This document shows, in pieces, positions 37,584 through 47,753 of a stretch of DNA of 64,000 nucleotides; the first letter of the stretch is position 1, and every line of letters starts with the position of its first letter. The translations under genes were made by a program, and so were the position numbers. The notes beneath the pieces are model-generated. The model was not told where the DNA came from and did no database searches. It saw only the letters and a program-made list of their open reading frames with translations. The stretch comes from Mycosarcoma maydis (lineage: Eukaryota; Basidiomycota; Ustilaginomycetes; Ustilaginales). The stretch is from the NCBI RefSeq assembly GCF_000328475.2, contig NC_026480.1, positions 62,001 through 126,000 of the forward strand, written 5' to 3'.

Positions 37584-39572
37584 TCATACCGGACTAGGAC
37601 AGTCCGGCCACGGATCGGAGTGGTGGATCAAATTGACCAAGTGCGTTGGGTCTGCATGTCGGTGCGGAGGGAAGAACATGCTCCAATTGTTGAATTGGTG
37701 TTGGTGCTCTTCTGGAACGGTAAGGTTGGTCGAGTTTGGCGTCGAAGAGAGTTGTGTTTGCTCTTGCTGTGCGGTGTAATGGTTTTGCTGAAGAACCCTG
37801 GACCACCAACCTTCCTTTGTTGAGGTGATCGCTTTGCGACTAATGGGACTCCAGATTTCATCAGCTTGGTCTGATCGACTTTCGACCAGTTCACCCTCAC
37901 CCACGCTCGCATTGACGAGCATCACCCTCACGCGCTCGTCGCCGATCCGATTTACCGCGCCAGCGATCGTCTTTGTGCGTTCAAATCGTCGCGTCCTCGA
38001 CCCAGCAGTGGCGGCATCGAACACGATCCGAATCAGCAGCGTCTCGAGGCGGGGCGATTCAGACGCAGACAGGATGCGACGCAGCATGTGTTCCAGCTTG
38101 TCGTCATCCAGCAGATGCCCCGGGTACAAGGTGAGCGTGATCAGGCGTAGTGTGCGGATCGACGATAGGAGTGGTTGGATAAAAGCTTCCAGTGTGGCTG
38201 TGCAGATGTGATAGGCGTAGATTTCTCGGCGACGAGCGTGATTGTGCAAAGTGAACCAAGTCGGTGATGCAGACATGGGTGGCGGTGAATCGAGCGCGAT
38301 GTTGACGACGCTCGACTGCAAGGAATCGCCACTTGTCACAGCGTCTTGGTGATCAGACGAAGCATTTGCTAAGGCAGTCAATCGTTCCTGAGCATCTTGC
38401 ATATCCCAAGGATCCAAATCACCCTCTGAAGGACCGATGGGACTTTCAGTGCCGCCCTGACTTGAACCTGTACCATTCATTGCACAGGAGCTGGCTTGAC
38501 TCCTGCTTCTTCCGGGAGACGATCGGCGCGGACGTGAATACAAGGTCTGCCATGCAGGCTCATGCGGATGACTATGGCTCGCATCCCAGCTCGTCGACGA
38601 TGCTTGATGTGATGATCGCCTGAGTGTCGATGGACGTGGCGTCGTTGGACGATATCCGAAGCTCGTCGTTGTGTGAGATGGCAAGGATCGTGCCATCGCG
38701 CTCGACTGTTGCCACAGTGGGACCGGTTGATCCTGGTCGGTCGCATCGTCGCTCTCGCTGCTACTGCTTCGATCAGGATCACTGACCTCTTCGAGCAGCT
38801 CTTCTTCGGCCCAGTACACACTGACACTTCGATACTTTCTCTCCCTTTCTGCGCGCTCGCTCGTCTTCTTGGCCTTGTTTCTGGACGCATAGGCATGTCC
38901 AACAACGAACCCACCCGGACACTCTTCATACCATGCTGCTTGACGCAATCTCCACTCGACCGGATCGATGCTTGTGCCAGCGTGTCTCTGCAATGCTGAG
39001 ACATTGCCGAACCAGCCGTTCTGCACTTTGTTCAGCCATTTGTCCGCGGTTTCTGATCGGAAGAAGGCGAGTCCGGCGCGCGTCGAGTCGAGCGTGAGTG
39101 TGCGAAGCAACAATGGATGTGCAACGGAAAAGAAGAATTTCGAGACGAGCAGGAGCGACGATGTCGAGCACCAGTCAGAAGTGGAGGATGACGCGAGAGG
39201 TGTGGTGAAACAAGAGGTGTTTGCGGCGGAAGCGGGCGCGATCGTGCGCGGAGAAGGCGTGGAGGTGATGATGACGAGTTCGATTATGTAGGCTAGGATC
39301 TCTGCTGGCAACGTCGTACGAGGTAGTAGGTCGGACATGACTCTGACATCTCTATCACCGATTAGCGAGGTACCAACTGGAGCCACGCTGAGACGGTGGT
39401 AGTCAAGTGATGAGAGACTCACATTCAACACGAGAGACGACGCCGTATAGATGCGGTTGGCGACCATAAGCGTGGGTGGAGAAATACGCCGATCCAACGC
39501 CGGCGCCGCGTGGCCGTTATCTGATAGGCGGAACACGCCGCACTTCCCAAAATCTGAGTCTGAATCACTCAT
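37584..39572 (-). CDS. F-box-like protein, low-complexity
   Basis: 662 residues if the ATG at 39570-39572 is used. The best-conserved-looking part is TTLPAEILAYIIELVI... followed, after a Ser/Thr insert, by SSLLLVSKFFFSVAHPLLLRTLTLDS, which is the pattern of a fungal F-box plus the start of a leucine-rich region. An ATG at 39336-39338 (MSDLLPRTTLPAEIL) places that motif at the very N-terminus and may be the real start. The 80-nt stretch just upstream looks like a possible intron (GTGAGT ... CTAAT ... CAG). The middle is Ser-rich and disordered. Near the C-terminus, LLSSIRTLRLITLTLYPGHLLDDDKLEHMLRRIL is LRR-like. A substrate adaptor of an SCF ligase is a reasonable inference; no substrate is suggested. 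Confidence 0.6.
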   Translation of the reverse strand: MSDSDSDFGKCGVFRLSDNGHAAPALDRRISPPTLMVANRIYTASSLVLNVSLSSLDYHRLSVAPVGTSLIGDRDVRVMSDLLPRTTLPAEILAYIIELVIITSTPSPRTIAPASAANTSCFTTPLASSSTSDWCSTSSLLLVSKFFFSVAHPLLLRTLTLDSTRAGLAFFRSETADKWLNKVQNGWFGNVSALQRHAGTSIDPVEWRLRQAAWYEECPGGFVVGHAYASRNKAKKTSERAERERKYRSVSVYWAEEELLEEVSDPDRSSSSESDDATDQDQPVPLWQQSSAMARSLPSHTTTSFGYRPTTPRPSTLRRSSHQASSTSWDASHSHPHEPAWQTLYSRPRRSSPGRSRSQASSCAMNGTGSSQGGTESPIGPSEGDLDPWDMQDAQERLTALANASSDHQDAVTSGDSLQSSVVNIALDSPPPMSASPTWFTLHNHARRREIYAYHICTATLEAFIQPLLSSIRTLRLITLTLYPGHLLDDDKLEHMLRRILSASESPRLETLLIRIVFDAATAGSRTRRFERTKTIAGAVNRIGDERVRVMLVNASVGEGELVESRSDQADEIWSPISRKAITSTKEGWWSRVLQQNHYTAQQEQTQLSSTPNSTNLTVPEEHQHQFNNWSMFFPPHRHADPTHLVNLIHHSDPWPDCPSPV

Positions 39573-39608
39573 CGCTCCCACCAAAACGAAACGTCCCACG
39601 TCGCGCCT

Positions 39609-39704
39609 GAATCACGAATCACGAATAAAGTCGTGAATCACGAATCACGCGTATCACGAATCACGAATCACGAATCACGAATCGTGAATCGTGAATCGTG
39701 AATG
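39609..39704. repeat. Heptamer array with orientation switch (CACGAAT then TCGTGAA)
   Basis: About twelve 7-nt units. Most on the left read AATCACG; from about 39681 they switch to AATCGTG, so the array folds back on itself as an imperfect inverted repeat. A single reversed unit interrupts the left half near 39631. Confidence 0.9.
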
Positions 39705-39805
39705 TAGCTCCAACCAGTCATGAGTCACGTACGGGTTGCATCACAAGCGTCTAGTCCACCCGGAATCACGAATGTGTTTTCGCACACTGACGACTTGACA
39801 CGGTG

Positions 39806-39815
39806 AAGTTAACTT
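39806..39815. repeat. 10-bp palindrome AAGTTAACTT
   Basis: Exact copy of the palindrome also seen at 2681-2690 and inside 13343-13354. Confidence 0.8.
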
Positions 39816-39931
39816 TGGTCAATTCGTGATTCGTGTCGTGATTCAGGGTTCAGCTACCAATCACAGAATGCCTGTCCGAATTCGTCCTTGGTTCGCATTA
39901 GCCAAAGCGCCGTGGCTGGATGACTCGACAG

Positions 39932-42900
39932 TTACAAATTCGAGCTCTGAAACCTGTACGCCAGCGGCAGAGCAGCTGGGTTGTCCGTTGTACTCAGCAG
40001 GTTCACTACGTCCTTGTATGTTTTTGCATACTTGTCCCAATGTTTGTGAAACTTGGCGACGAATTCCACTGTCGCCTCCTGCAGTGCCGGTTCCGGGACC
40101 GATCGCTTGTCGCCACCGGCCTCCTTCCACCTCTGCGTCTCCAACCGCATCTGATCCTGAAACCGCGTCCGGTTTTCTACAAACACACTGATCACATTTG
40201 TCAGCTGCGAGTGCAGTTCCAGGTAGCGCAGATCGGTAAACATCAACTCTTTGCGAGTCGTGTTGAGAAACGCAAAGTGATCCTTCATCAGCTGATCCAC
40301 CGTCTTGACGTTGCTCAGTTTGCGTTGCAGTTCCAGGTAGTTCGGTTCGACTACCTCCATCATCTGAAACGCTAGCAGTTGCTGGACGAAGAACGCCATT
40401 CTCCAACGAAGCATGAACAGCTTCTGCTTCCATTTCTCCAACGCCGGGTGTGTACGCTGCTTCCACAGCGGGTTCGAAGAGTGATCCAGCCACAACTCTG
40501 AGAGCGATCGCTCCAGCGTCTTGAGATGCAACAGTCCGCGAGAGACGAACTGGTATCGAAGGATGTTTTTCCGACTGATCACCAGCGACACGGGAAACTT
40601 GACAGCTACGTCGAATTGCAAAAGCGTCACGGCCGATACCAACGTCTCCTTAGCAGAGGATCCGGCGGCAGACGCTGCCGCTGCCGCTGCAGCTGCATTC
40701 GCCTGTGCGAGCTTGGTGGCCTCGATCCCGCCTTTGGTCTCAGCAATGCGTTTGAGCTGATCGTAAGCTCCCTCGGAGGCCAGTACGATGCGCACGTCTT
40801 CGCGGAACGGATCCTCAAACCCAACGGTGCTGCTCGAGCCTAGAACTGCACCGAGGTGCGTTTGCAACCGCTGCTGCACTGTTTCCCTGGTCTTGCTAGG
40901 GGAGACCTTTTTCACCAGCTCATGTGCCGACTGTTCCAAGAACGACGAGAGGAAGTCCGACTCGGAGAAGAAGAAAAAGTGCTTAAGCGATCGCAGACGC
41001 TCGAGAATTTGCTGATCACCGAGTAGAAGCTTGAGCAGCGCCGAATTGGCACGTTGGTAAGCGCCCTCGATACGGCGGAAGAAGGATTCGTCGTTCATAA
41101 CCACCGTCAAGCTCGACGCTGCCGATGTGCGTAATTTGGCACCAACGTCGCTGCCAGTTTCTACCTTATCTGGGTCGGGCGGCACTTCAAGCCCACATTC
41201 GCGAATCACATTGAGGTACTTTCCGGCCAACAGGATCTTGTGCTTCCACGGCTCGAGAAACGACGGAATCTTGGCACCACCCGTGAGGATACCTCTGGGG
41301 TTCTCCTCTTCGTCTTCCAGCTCGGCATCTAGATCGAGTCCGAGCTGACGTTGACGTTCGCGCTTCGCCAAAGTGGTTTCGTCGCGCAACGTATAGCGTG
41401 TTTCCCAGTACTCGTCGGTCGGGTCTGACTCGAGAGCAGCGCGAGTGACTTTAGCATCTTCCATAACCATAAACTCTTCGTACGTGTCCGAAAGGTCGCC
41501 AGTGGTGATCCACTTGATGAGTGTCTGTGCGTACGGCTGAGATGCGCGCTGGAAGAGCGTGGTGAAAAGCGTGCGAGCTTTCGGATCGCCGCTCATCCGC
41601 GTGATACGGTCCCAGAGCATCGAGAGTACCTCGCCACCTTTAGCGATACCACCTTCGACACCTTGATCGTCGGGGTCATCGAGCCCAAGCAGCGCACGAC
41701 GCTCGCGTTCCAGTGCCGAGGTACCGCTGATCTCTGACCCACCGTCGCCGTCCGAAGAGTCGTCGTCGTCATCGTCTTCATCAAAGAGATCGGCGTGCGA
41801 GATGCCGACGATCTCATCGGTCAATGCGCGGACCACGGCGAGAGTACGTGCAGTCTCCTGAACCCACATGAACAACTTCTGCAGGCTGAACGAGGTGGAA
41901 GAAGCCATTTGATGCTCGAGCTGCACCACGAGAAGCTCATAGTCATGCAGCAGGTCGCGGATAGCAGCGCAAAGGGCATGATTCACGGTGCCGAACTCGA
42001 GGCCAGAGTCAGTCTCGATAAAGGCGTAGATGGCGGTGTAGTCGGTGGCAAGCGGAAGGATGCGATCGACGAGGTCACGAAGCGGAGCATCAAGCGCCGG
42101 GTCGATGGTGAATTGAGCGCCTCGCAGACGATGTGCCACGTTTTCCGGATCGTAGGTGGATGCGTAGGCAATGTACTGGCCTTCGATGCCCAAGAGCACA
42201 TAGAGAAGATCCTCTAGGATGAGCGCCTCTTGCAAGTCTCGGTCTACGAGTGTGAGCGCAACAAAGGCCAAGTCGTCGCTGTCTGCTGTTGCTGTTGCTG
42301 TTGCTGTAGTAGCCGAGTCCGATTGGGGCGCAGCTTGGCGTACTGTTGGAGCCGCAGCTGTCGACAATGCTGGAAGCTGATTGGACGATCCAGCCTGTTC
42401 AGACTGCGGGTGATACCTTTGCGAAGGTGCTCGTGCTTCTGTTGCAACGGCTCCAGTCATTGACGTCACGGTTCCTGATGCAGCACGGGAAGAAGCAGCG
42501 TTGTTGGCCGACGAGACGGTGCGTGTCTTTGCTTTGCGTGGTGTAGGCTGCGGCACTCTTCTGTTGAGCGGATTGAAGACGAAGCTTCCTTCGTTGAGGA
42601 ATGAGTCGACGGGGGCGATCCCTTTTCCTTTCAGAGATTTAGCTGCGGCAGCAGCGAGAGCAGCTCCATCGGGACCTTTGCCCGCTCCCTGCGTGAGGCC
42701 TCTCGAGACAGGAACCTTTCCGAAACGACGGAGATGGTATTCTGTTGTCGACTTTTGCTCGGGCGCGTTGGTAGCATTGTCATCCGCTTCGCCAATGACG
42801 TAGGACGCTGTTGTGCGATGTCCACCTTCTCCCAACTCGGGAATTCCTTCTATGCGATTTGAGGCGGCAGCCAAGGGCTCGTTGGCATCCGAGGTACGCC

Positions 42901-43167
42901 AGGATGCCATTACGGATTGACCTGTCGACTTTTCGACTGATGAGAGACGTTTCGACATCTGAAATGCGCAGTCGCCGACAAAAAATAAAGAGGATATAGG
43001 TCAGATTGGGATCATGTATAGGTACTTTCTCAGGTGACTGCAGTACTCACCTTGTCGAAAGCCTTTGCGCTGAGATTGAGATGGTTCCTTTTGCGCATCG
43101 ACCGACCGACCGGAGTGGCTGGTACCACGGGCGGCCTTGAGCCGCTGGATGTGCGCGCGCTTGACAT
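39932..43167 (-). CDS. SPC97: Gamma-tubulin complex component GCP2 (Spc97/Alp4), two exons
   Basis: Exon 1 is 43167-43051 (39 codons, ATG at 43165-43167). A 92-nt intron 43050-42959 (GTGAGT...TTTCAG) ends directly before an in-frame ATG. Exon 2 is 42958-39932. The spliced protein is 1047 residues. The GCP N-terminal (grip1) domain starts near residue 275 (DRDLQEALILEDLLYVLLGIEG). The GCP2-specific block IPSFLEPWKHKILLAGKYLNVIRECG lies near 602, and the C-terminal gamma-tubulin-binding domain holds FDVAVKFPVSLVISRKNILRYQ and the helices up to the end. The block distinguishes GCP2 from GCP3. The protein nucleates microtubules at the spindle pole body. The acidic insert near residues 430-460 is variable in the family. 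It is divergent from the HIRIP3-like gene. Confidence 0.9.
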
Positions 43168-43442
43168 GATGGGTTCGCGTCTCACGAGGACCTAGAGCAG
43201 ACGGTGGTAGTCGTCGTAAGCTCGCGTGATGATGCAAGTAGCAGAAGTGCTGTGGCGCGGGTGCAATGAGGTGGATAGGATCGGTGATAGCCTAGCGGAA
43301 AGATGGAGTGCGATGAAAGGGTGACTGCTAAGGGTATAGGCGGTTGCAGAAGGACGTGGTGATGACGATTCGTCCCGGATGACATTCACGAATTACAAAT
43401 CGTGAAGCTGATGGTACGAATTGTGAATCACGAATTTCGGAA

Positions 43443-43475
43443 CGAGGAACGAGGCACGAGGCACGAGGCACGAGG
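43443..43475. repeat. AGGCACG heptamer array
   Basis: About four head-to-tail units, beginning with the variant AGGAACG. Confidence 0.85.
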
Positions 43476-43487
43476 TGTTGGTTGTCA

Positions 43488-43559
43488 GTCACGAGCCGTG
43501 AGCCGTGAGCCGTGAGCCGTGAGTCGTGAGTCGTGAGTCGTGAGTGTGAGTCGTGAGTG
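43488..43559. repeat. GAGCCGT/GAGTCGT heptamer array
   Basis: About ten 7-nt units in a row: first GAGCCGT, then GAGTCGT, with one shortened unit near the end. Confidence 0.9.
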
Positions 43560-43957
43560 GTTCTGGTTCGCTCGCATTTTCGAAATGTTAACACGTTCAA
43601 CGAGCGCGACGCGACTGGCGAAAGTCGTGAGTAGAGTGAGTCACGAGTGTAGCGAAACTTGGCTCACGTCTCACGTCGTATGTCTGCAATCGTGGATGGA
43701 ATTGGAATTTGGTTCTACTCACGACTCTGGGACTCGTGACTTTTTTGGACCCTTGATTGAACATCGCAATCGTGAATTTGCGCTTTCAAGCTGCGTAGAA
43801 AGCTGAAGCTGCCACACTCACGACTTTTCACGTTTTGGTCGGATCTTGGCAACTTGCTCTGCTCTGTGCAACAAGCTCAATCTTGCCATCCACCATCTTT
43901 CTCTCAGCTTCAAGCAAGTGTGGTTGGAACTAGTATCACATTCATCCGCAGGTGCGC

Positions 43958-44462
43958 ATGTCAGACATGTCGTTGCCATCCGATAGCGAGCTGGTGGAAC
44001 AAGTCCGCTTGATCCTTGTCAAGGCTTATGAGACAGTCAGTGTCGGGTAAGCTTCTTGCTCCATCCCCTGCGTCCTATCGCACCATTCGTGATTCTCGTC
44101 CCCGTACTCAATCTTTCTTGTTCGATCTTGCATCGACAGACAGCATACCAAGCGCAAAATACGAGAAATCCTCACCGACCATTTTGGCGTCGATCTGAAT
44201 TGCATAAAAAAGAAGCTTTACCGCATCATCGAGGAGCAGAACGAAATTGTGAGCGCCGAGTTCGACGTTCGAGACGACTATGTACCTCATACACATTCCG
44301 ATGTCAAAGCCGACGTATTTTCCAAGCCGAAATCCTCTTTGAGAACCGAGGACGATCGAGACCGGTCTGCTAATGTCGGATCGAAACGCAATCAGCCCTC
44401 GTCTGACGTCGAACAAGACAACACGAAACACGATGCCGAGCCTGACAAGGTCATTGCTGCCA

Positions 44463-44495
<33 letters not shown>

Positions 44496-45240
44496 CTGGC
44501 ACTGCAAGACCAGAAAGTGGCTACATGAGCCAAGAATTCAGCGAGCTGGAAGACGACGCGCCGCAGTTGCGCAAGAAAGCCAGAAGGACCACCTCGAAAT
44601 CAGCAGCATCGACGAAGCGAAACGCCACCGCTTCATCCAGCAAAGCCGGCAGCGGTGAAGCCGAGCAACGTCTCGCACGACTGAAAAAGCTCGTTACGGA
44701 ATGCGGAGTACGCAAGCAGTGGAAGAAGCTATACCTCGACGCTGGTGTTTCGGAGTCCGATCTTCGTGGCCAGTGCAACATCGTCCAAGGTGTGCTGAAA
44801 GACCTAGGTATGACAGGCAAAGGGTCTCTGGAGCAGGCCAAGAAGATACGAGCGCAACGAGAGTTTGCAGACGAGCTGGCCGCATTGCAAGAAAATCAAG
44901 TCTTGCACAGCGCGCGCCGGCAAAGCAGCACTCGACGTGGCCCAACTCACACCCTCACCAACGCCAACAACGCCCAAAATTCATCATCTCAATCCACCAA
45001 CTTGCAACACCACTCCTCGTTCAAGAAAATCTCCCGTAAAATTCCCCTCTCCGACTCAGACGACAGCCAAGACCATCCTCCAGCACAAACTGTAAGCCCA
45101 CACATCAACCTCCATCTTTCCCCTCCACACCAATCACGAATCTTGACACTCACATCTTCCTTATCCTTCCCTACCGCACCTCGCAGAAAGCCTTTAAATC
45201 ATCCCTCGCAAGCTTCGCCGCCGACCTCAACTCTGACTAG
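43958..45240 (+). CDS. HIRIP3-like histone chaperone (DEK-C plus C-terminal HIRIP3 domain), three exons
   Basis: Exons 43958-44046, 44140-45091 and 45187-45240 join to 364 residues. Intron 1 (93 nt, GTAAGC...GACAG) and intron 2 (95 nt, GTAAGC...CGCAG) keep the frame. The N-terminal ~75 residues match the DEK C-terminal fold: SELVEQVRLILVKAYETV joined across intron 1 to HTKRKIREILTDHFGVDLN, then KKKLYRIIEEQNE. A polyalanine run (GCT repeats, 44465-44492) and an acidic/Ser linker follow. LARLKKLVTECGVRKQWKKLYLDAG...VLKDLGMTGKGSLEQAKKIRAQREFADELAAL corresponds to the conserved C-terminal part of human HIRIP3. Exon 3 adds KAFKSSLASFAADLNSD. HIRIP3 binds H2A-H2B through a CHZ motif and interacts with HIRA; the same role is inferred. 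Confidence 0.75.
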
Positions 45241-45403
45241 CATTGGCGCGCAGCGCACCTCTCGCCGTTTGTGCTCTAACACCAAACTTTCCAAACACGC
45301 ACTCATACCCGCTTGAGTCCCACGTTCTTATCTTGGAAAATCAATGGTTAAGCATACCTAAGAATACATTGGTTTGGCCATCCGAAATTGTCATCAGGCC
45401 AGA

Positions 45404-47140
45404 CTAGACACTATCCACATCAGAAGTCCCCAATCGCGTTGGGTTTCGATCCTGAGAAGGTGCGCCAGAGCCATCTTTAGCATCGAGCTTCTTGTCATCC
45501 GCATTCGACGCAGTCAATGAAACATTACTTGGCTTGGTGCCGAGCGCCGAGTCGTCGTCCAAATGTCGGCTCTGGTCGACGAGCACACGTTCCTGCTGCG
45601 TCATGTAGGTGGTCCACTTGCGCGTTGGGACGCGCGCCTCGAGCATCTCGTTGATCTCTTCGAGCGAGCGACCAAACGTCTCGGGAATGTAAAAGTAGAC
45701 AAATGTCATAGCAATCAGCGTACCGACACCGTAGATCCAACCAATCTGAGCACCAAGTCCGGCGTTGTAGAAGAGGTAAGGCAACGTGAAGGTGACAGCC
45801 CATGCAATGATCCAGAAGCAAGCCGTGCCAACCGACATGATCTTGCTGCGGTTCTTGCCGACAGCCAGCTCGGAAGCGACGACCCAAGCCAGAGGTCCCC
45901 AAGCCAGGTTGAAGAAAAACACATAGATGCAGATCATAGCAGCGATGGTGCGACCCTCGGTGACGCTGATGACGCCTGGCCAAGGAAGCGACTCGCCGCG
46001 CGGAGGAAGACCCTTGGTGCCGATACCAGCCACGACAAAGAGAGAGATAAACATGGGCACCGAGGTCCATAGGATCAACGGTCGGCGGCCAAAGCGGTTG
46101 ACCAGAAGGAACGAGCACAGGACACCGACCACCTCAATGACATCGACAATGATCGTGATAATGAAAGCGTCCTTGAGTCCGACGGCCGTCATAAAGGTGA
46201 CAGTGTACGAAAAGATAAATTGTACACCTCCAATCTGCTGGCCAATCAGAATACCCAGAACGCAGGCAAACTTGCGCAGCTCGACGCCGTGCATAAGTGA
46301 TTTCCAGCCGCCTTCACCGGAAAGCTCGAGCTCGTCGGCGCGGGCCTGCCGAAAAGCATTGTACTCGAGAGCAATGACCTTGTCGCGCACATCGTCTTTC
46401 TGTCCCTTGTTGACACGCTTGAGGGCGGCGAGCGCCTTTTCGTCGCGGTTCTTCTGGATGAGCCATCGTGGCGACTCGGGAATGATGAACTGAGCCGCGA
46501 CAAGAACAGCTACAAAAAAGAGATTGAAAATGATCGGGATGCGGTACGACCACGTCGAGTCAATGTCCTTGGTTCCCTGAGCGATGCAGGCGCCGATGAC
46601 TTGGCCAATGGCGAGCATGAGCTGCCAAGACGAGACGATGGCACCGCGGATGGCAGTGGGAGCAATTTCGGAGAGGTAGAGGGGGGTGCAGTTGGAGATG
46701 ACACCGACACCGGCACCCAGCACACCTCGACCGAGCGTGAGGAGTGCCTTGGAACCAACCGTGACGAGTTGCAGGACAACGCCAAGGGCAACAAGAGTAC
46801 AAGCACCAAAGAAACCACCTCGTCGACCGACGTAGTCACCCAGGGGAGCAGCGAGGAGGGAGCCAACCACTTCACCGGCTTGTACGATGGAAGCGTAGAG
46901 CGACTGGTCGTTGGAAGGAATCTCGTACTGGCCATTATCTGGGTTGATGACACCGAAATCGCGCTTGAAGCGGTCCATCTCGAGAATACCGGTGAAATAG
47001 GTACCATCGTAACCGTACAGGATGGCACCGATGACGGCGAGGGCACAGAAGAAGATCGGGCGGACATTAGCTTGAGACCAGAGCTTGGTCTCTCCGACGG
47101 TGACACCGCCTGGAGAAGCTGCTGGCACTGCTCCAGCCAT
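45404..47140 (-). CDS. MFS sugar transporter, hexose-transporter type
   Basis: 578 residues, ATG 47138-47140. Twelve membrane segments of the major facilitator superfamily are evident. Sugar-porter signatures: GAILYGYDGTYFTGIL in TM1, PLGDYVGRRGG between TM2 and TM3, PESPRWLIQKNRDEKALAAL after TM6 (near residue 220), NRFGRRPLILW in the second half, and PETFGRSLEEINEMLE after TM12 (near 483). QQIGGVQFIFSYTVTFM in TM7 carries the QQ..G motif that contacts hexose. It sits in the plasma membrane and should take up glucose or related hexoses with protons. It could be a member of the fungal HXT/quinate-type clade; the substrate cannot be told. The C-terminal tail is polar. A 2.4-kb non-coding region lies upstream. 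Confidence 0.92.
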   Translation of the reverse strand: MAGAVPAASPGGVTVGETKLWSQANVRPIFFCALAVIGAILYGYDGTYFTGILEMDRFKRDFGVINPDNGQYEIPSNDQSLYASIVQAGEVVGSLLAAPLGDYVGRRGGFFGACTLVALGVVLQLVTVGSKALLTLGRGVLGAGVGVISNCTPLYLSEIAPTAIRGAIVSSWQLMLAIGQVIGACIAQGTKDIDSTWSYRIPIIFNLFFVAVLVAAQFIIPESPRWLIQKNRDEKALAALKRVNKGQKDDVRDKVIALEYNAFRQARADELELSGEGGWKSLMHGVELRKFACVLGILIGQQIGGVQFIFSYTVTFMTAVGLKDAFIITIIVDVIEVVGVLCSFLLVNRFGRRPLILWTSVPMFISLFVVAGIGTKGLPPRGESLPWPGVISVTEGRTIAAMICIYVFFFNLAWGPLAWVVASELAVGKNRSKIMSVGTACFWIIAWAVTFTLPYLFYNAGLGAQIGWIYGVGTLIAMTFVYFYIPETFGRSLEEINEMLEARVPTRKWTTYMTQQERVLVDQSRHLDDDSALGTKPSNVSLTASNADDKKLDAKDGSGAPSQDRNPTRLGTSDVDSV

Positions 47141-47333
47141 GTTGGTCCACTAGATGCTCTATTGAGAGCTCGGTCTTACTTGCAGGCACCAAGAGTCAAG
47201 AGGGGAACGGTCAAAGAATGCAAGACCGGAGAGGTGCGCCAACGAAACGCGAAGAGAGTTGGAAAGGGAGGAACAAAAAAGCTGAGGGGGAATTAAGGTG
47301 GTGTGCTAGAAGCAAACAGACTGCGATGAGAAG

Positions 47334-47340
47334 TTATATA
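47334..47340 (-). promoter_or_regulatory. TATA-like element of the sugar transporter
   Basis: TATATAA on the minus strand, about 195 bases upstream of the transporter ATG. Confidence 0.4.
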
Positions 47341-47710
47341 CTGTACGGCATCACTTGTTTCCGAGGATGGAAATCAGAGTGTGTCAATGTTCAAGGGTGT
47401 AGAAGCGGAGAAGCAGCGTGAGCCGAGCGCCGAGTGAAGCTGCTCTCTTAGCCAAAGGCGTGGAAGAGTGAGCTAGTGCCTCGTGTGCTTGATTAACGCA
47501 CGATCGGGGGCATAAAAGGCGGGGAGCGGTGGGTGGCTGGCGAGAGTTGCGGCTCGATGATGCTATTGCATACCACACTCGGAGTTCACAAAGAGGTGCT
47601 GCAGCCCAGTCATGAATGGCGAGTGCATGGGTAAGCAAGTAATGTCACTTGATGCCTTCATAACGGGATAACCGAACCCAGCGCAAAACCACGTACCGGT
47701 ATGCGGCGTG

Positions 47711-47753
47711 GGGGACAGAGAGGGAGCGAGAGAGAAGGAGAGAGAGAAAAGAA
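47711..47753. repeat. Purine (GA-rich) tract
   Basis: Forty-odd bases of almost pure G/A on the plus strand, with GAGA runs; polypyrimidine as seen from the transporter. Confidence 0.7.

Larger units (their letters stand above)
39573..39931. promoter_or_regulatory. Tandem intergenic region packed with heptamer repeats
   Basis: 359 bases between the GCP2 3' end and the F-box-like gene start, both on the minus strand. About a quarter is a heptamer array (39609-39704). Further single or paired units lie at about 39763-39773 and 39824-39845, and a palindromic AAGTTAACTT at 39806-39815. Confidence 0.6.
43168..43957. promoter_or_regulatory. Divergent region, GCP2 / HIRIP3-like gene
   Basis: 790 bases between divergent starts, containing heptamer arrays with different unit sequences (43443-43475 and 43488-43559) and scattered single units to about 43825. 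No gene is seen. Confidence 0.55.
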
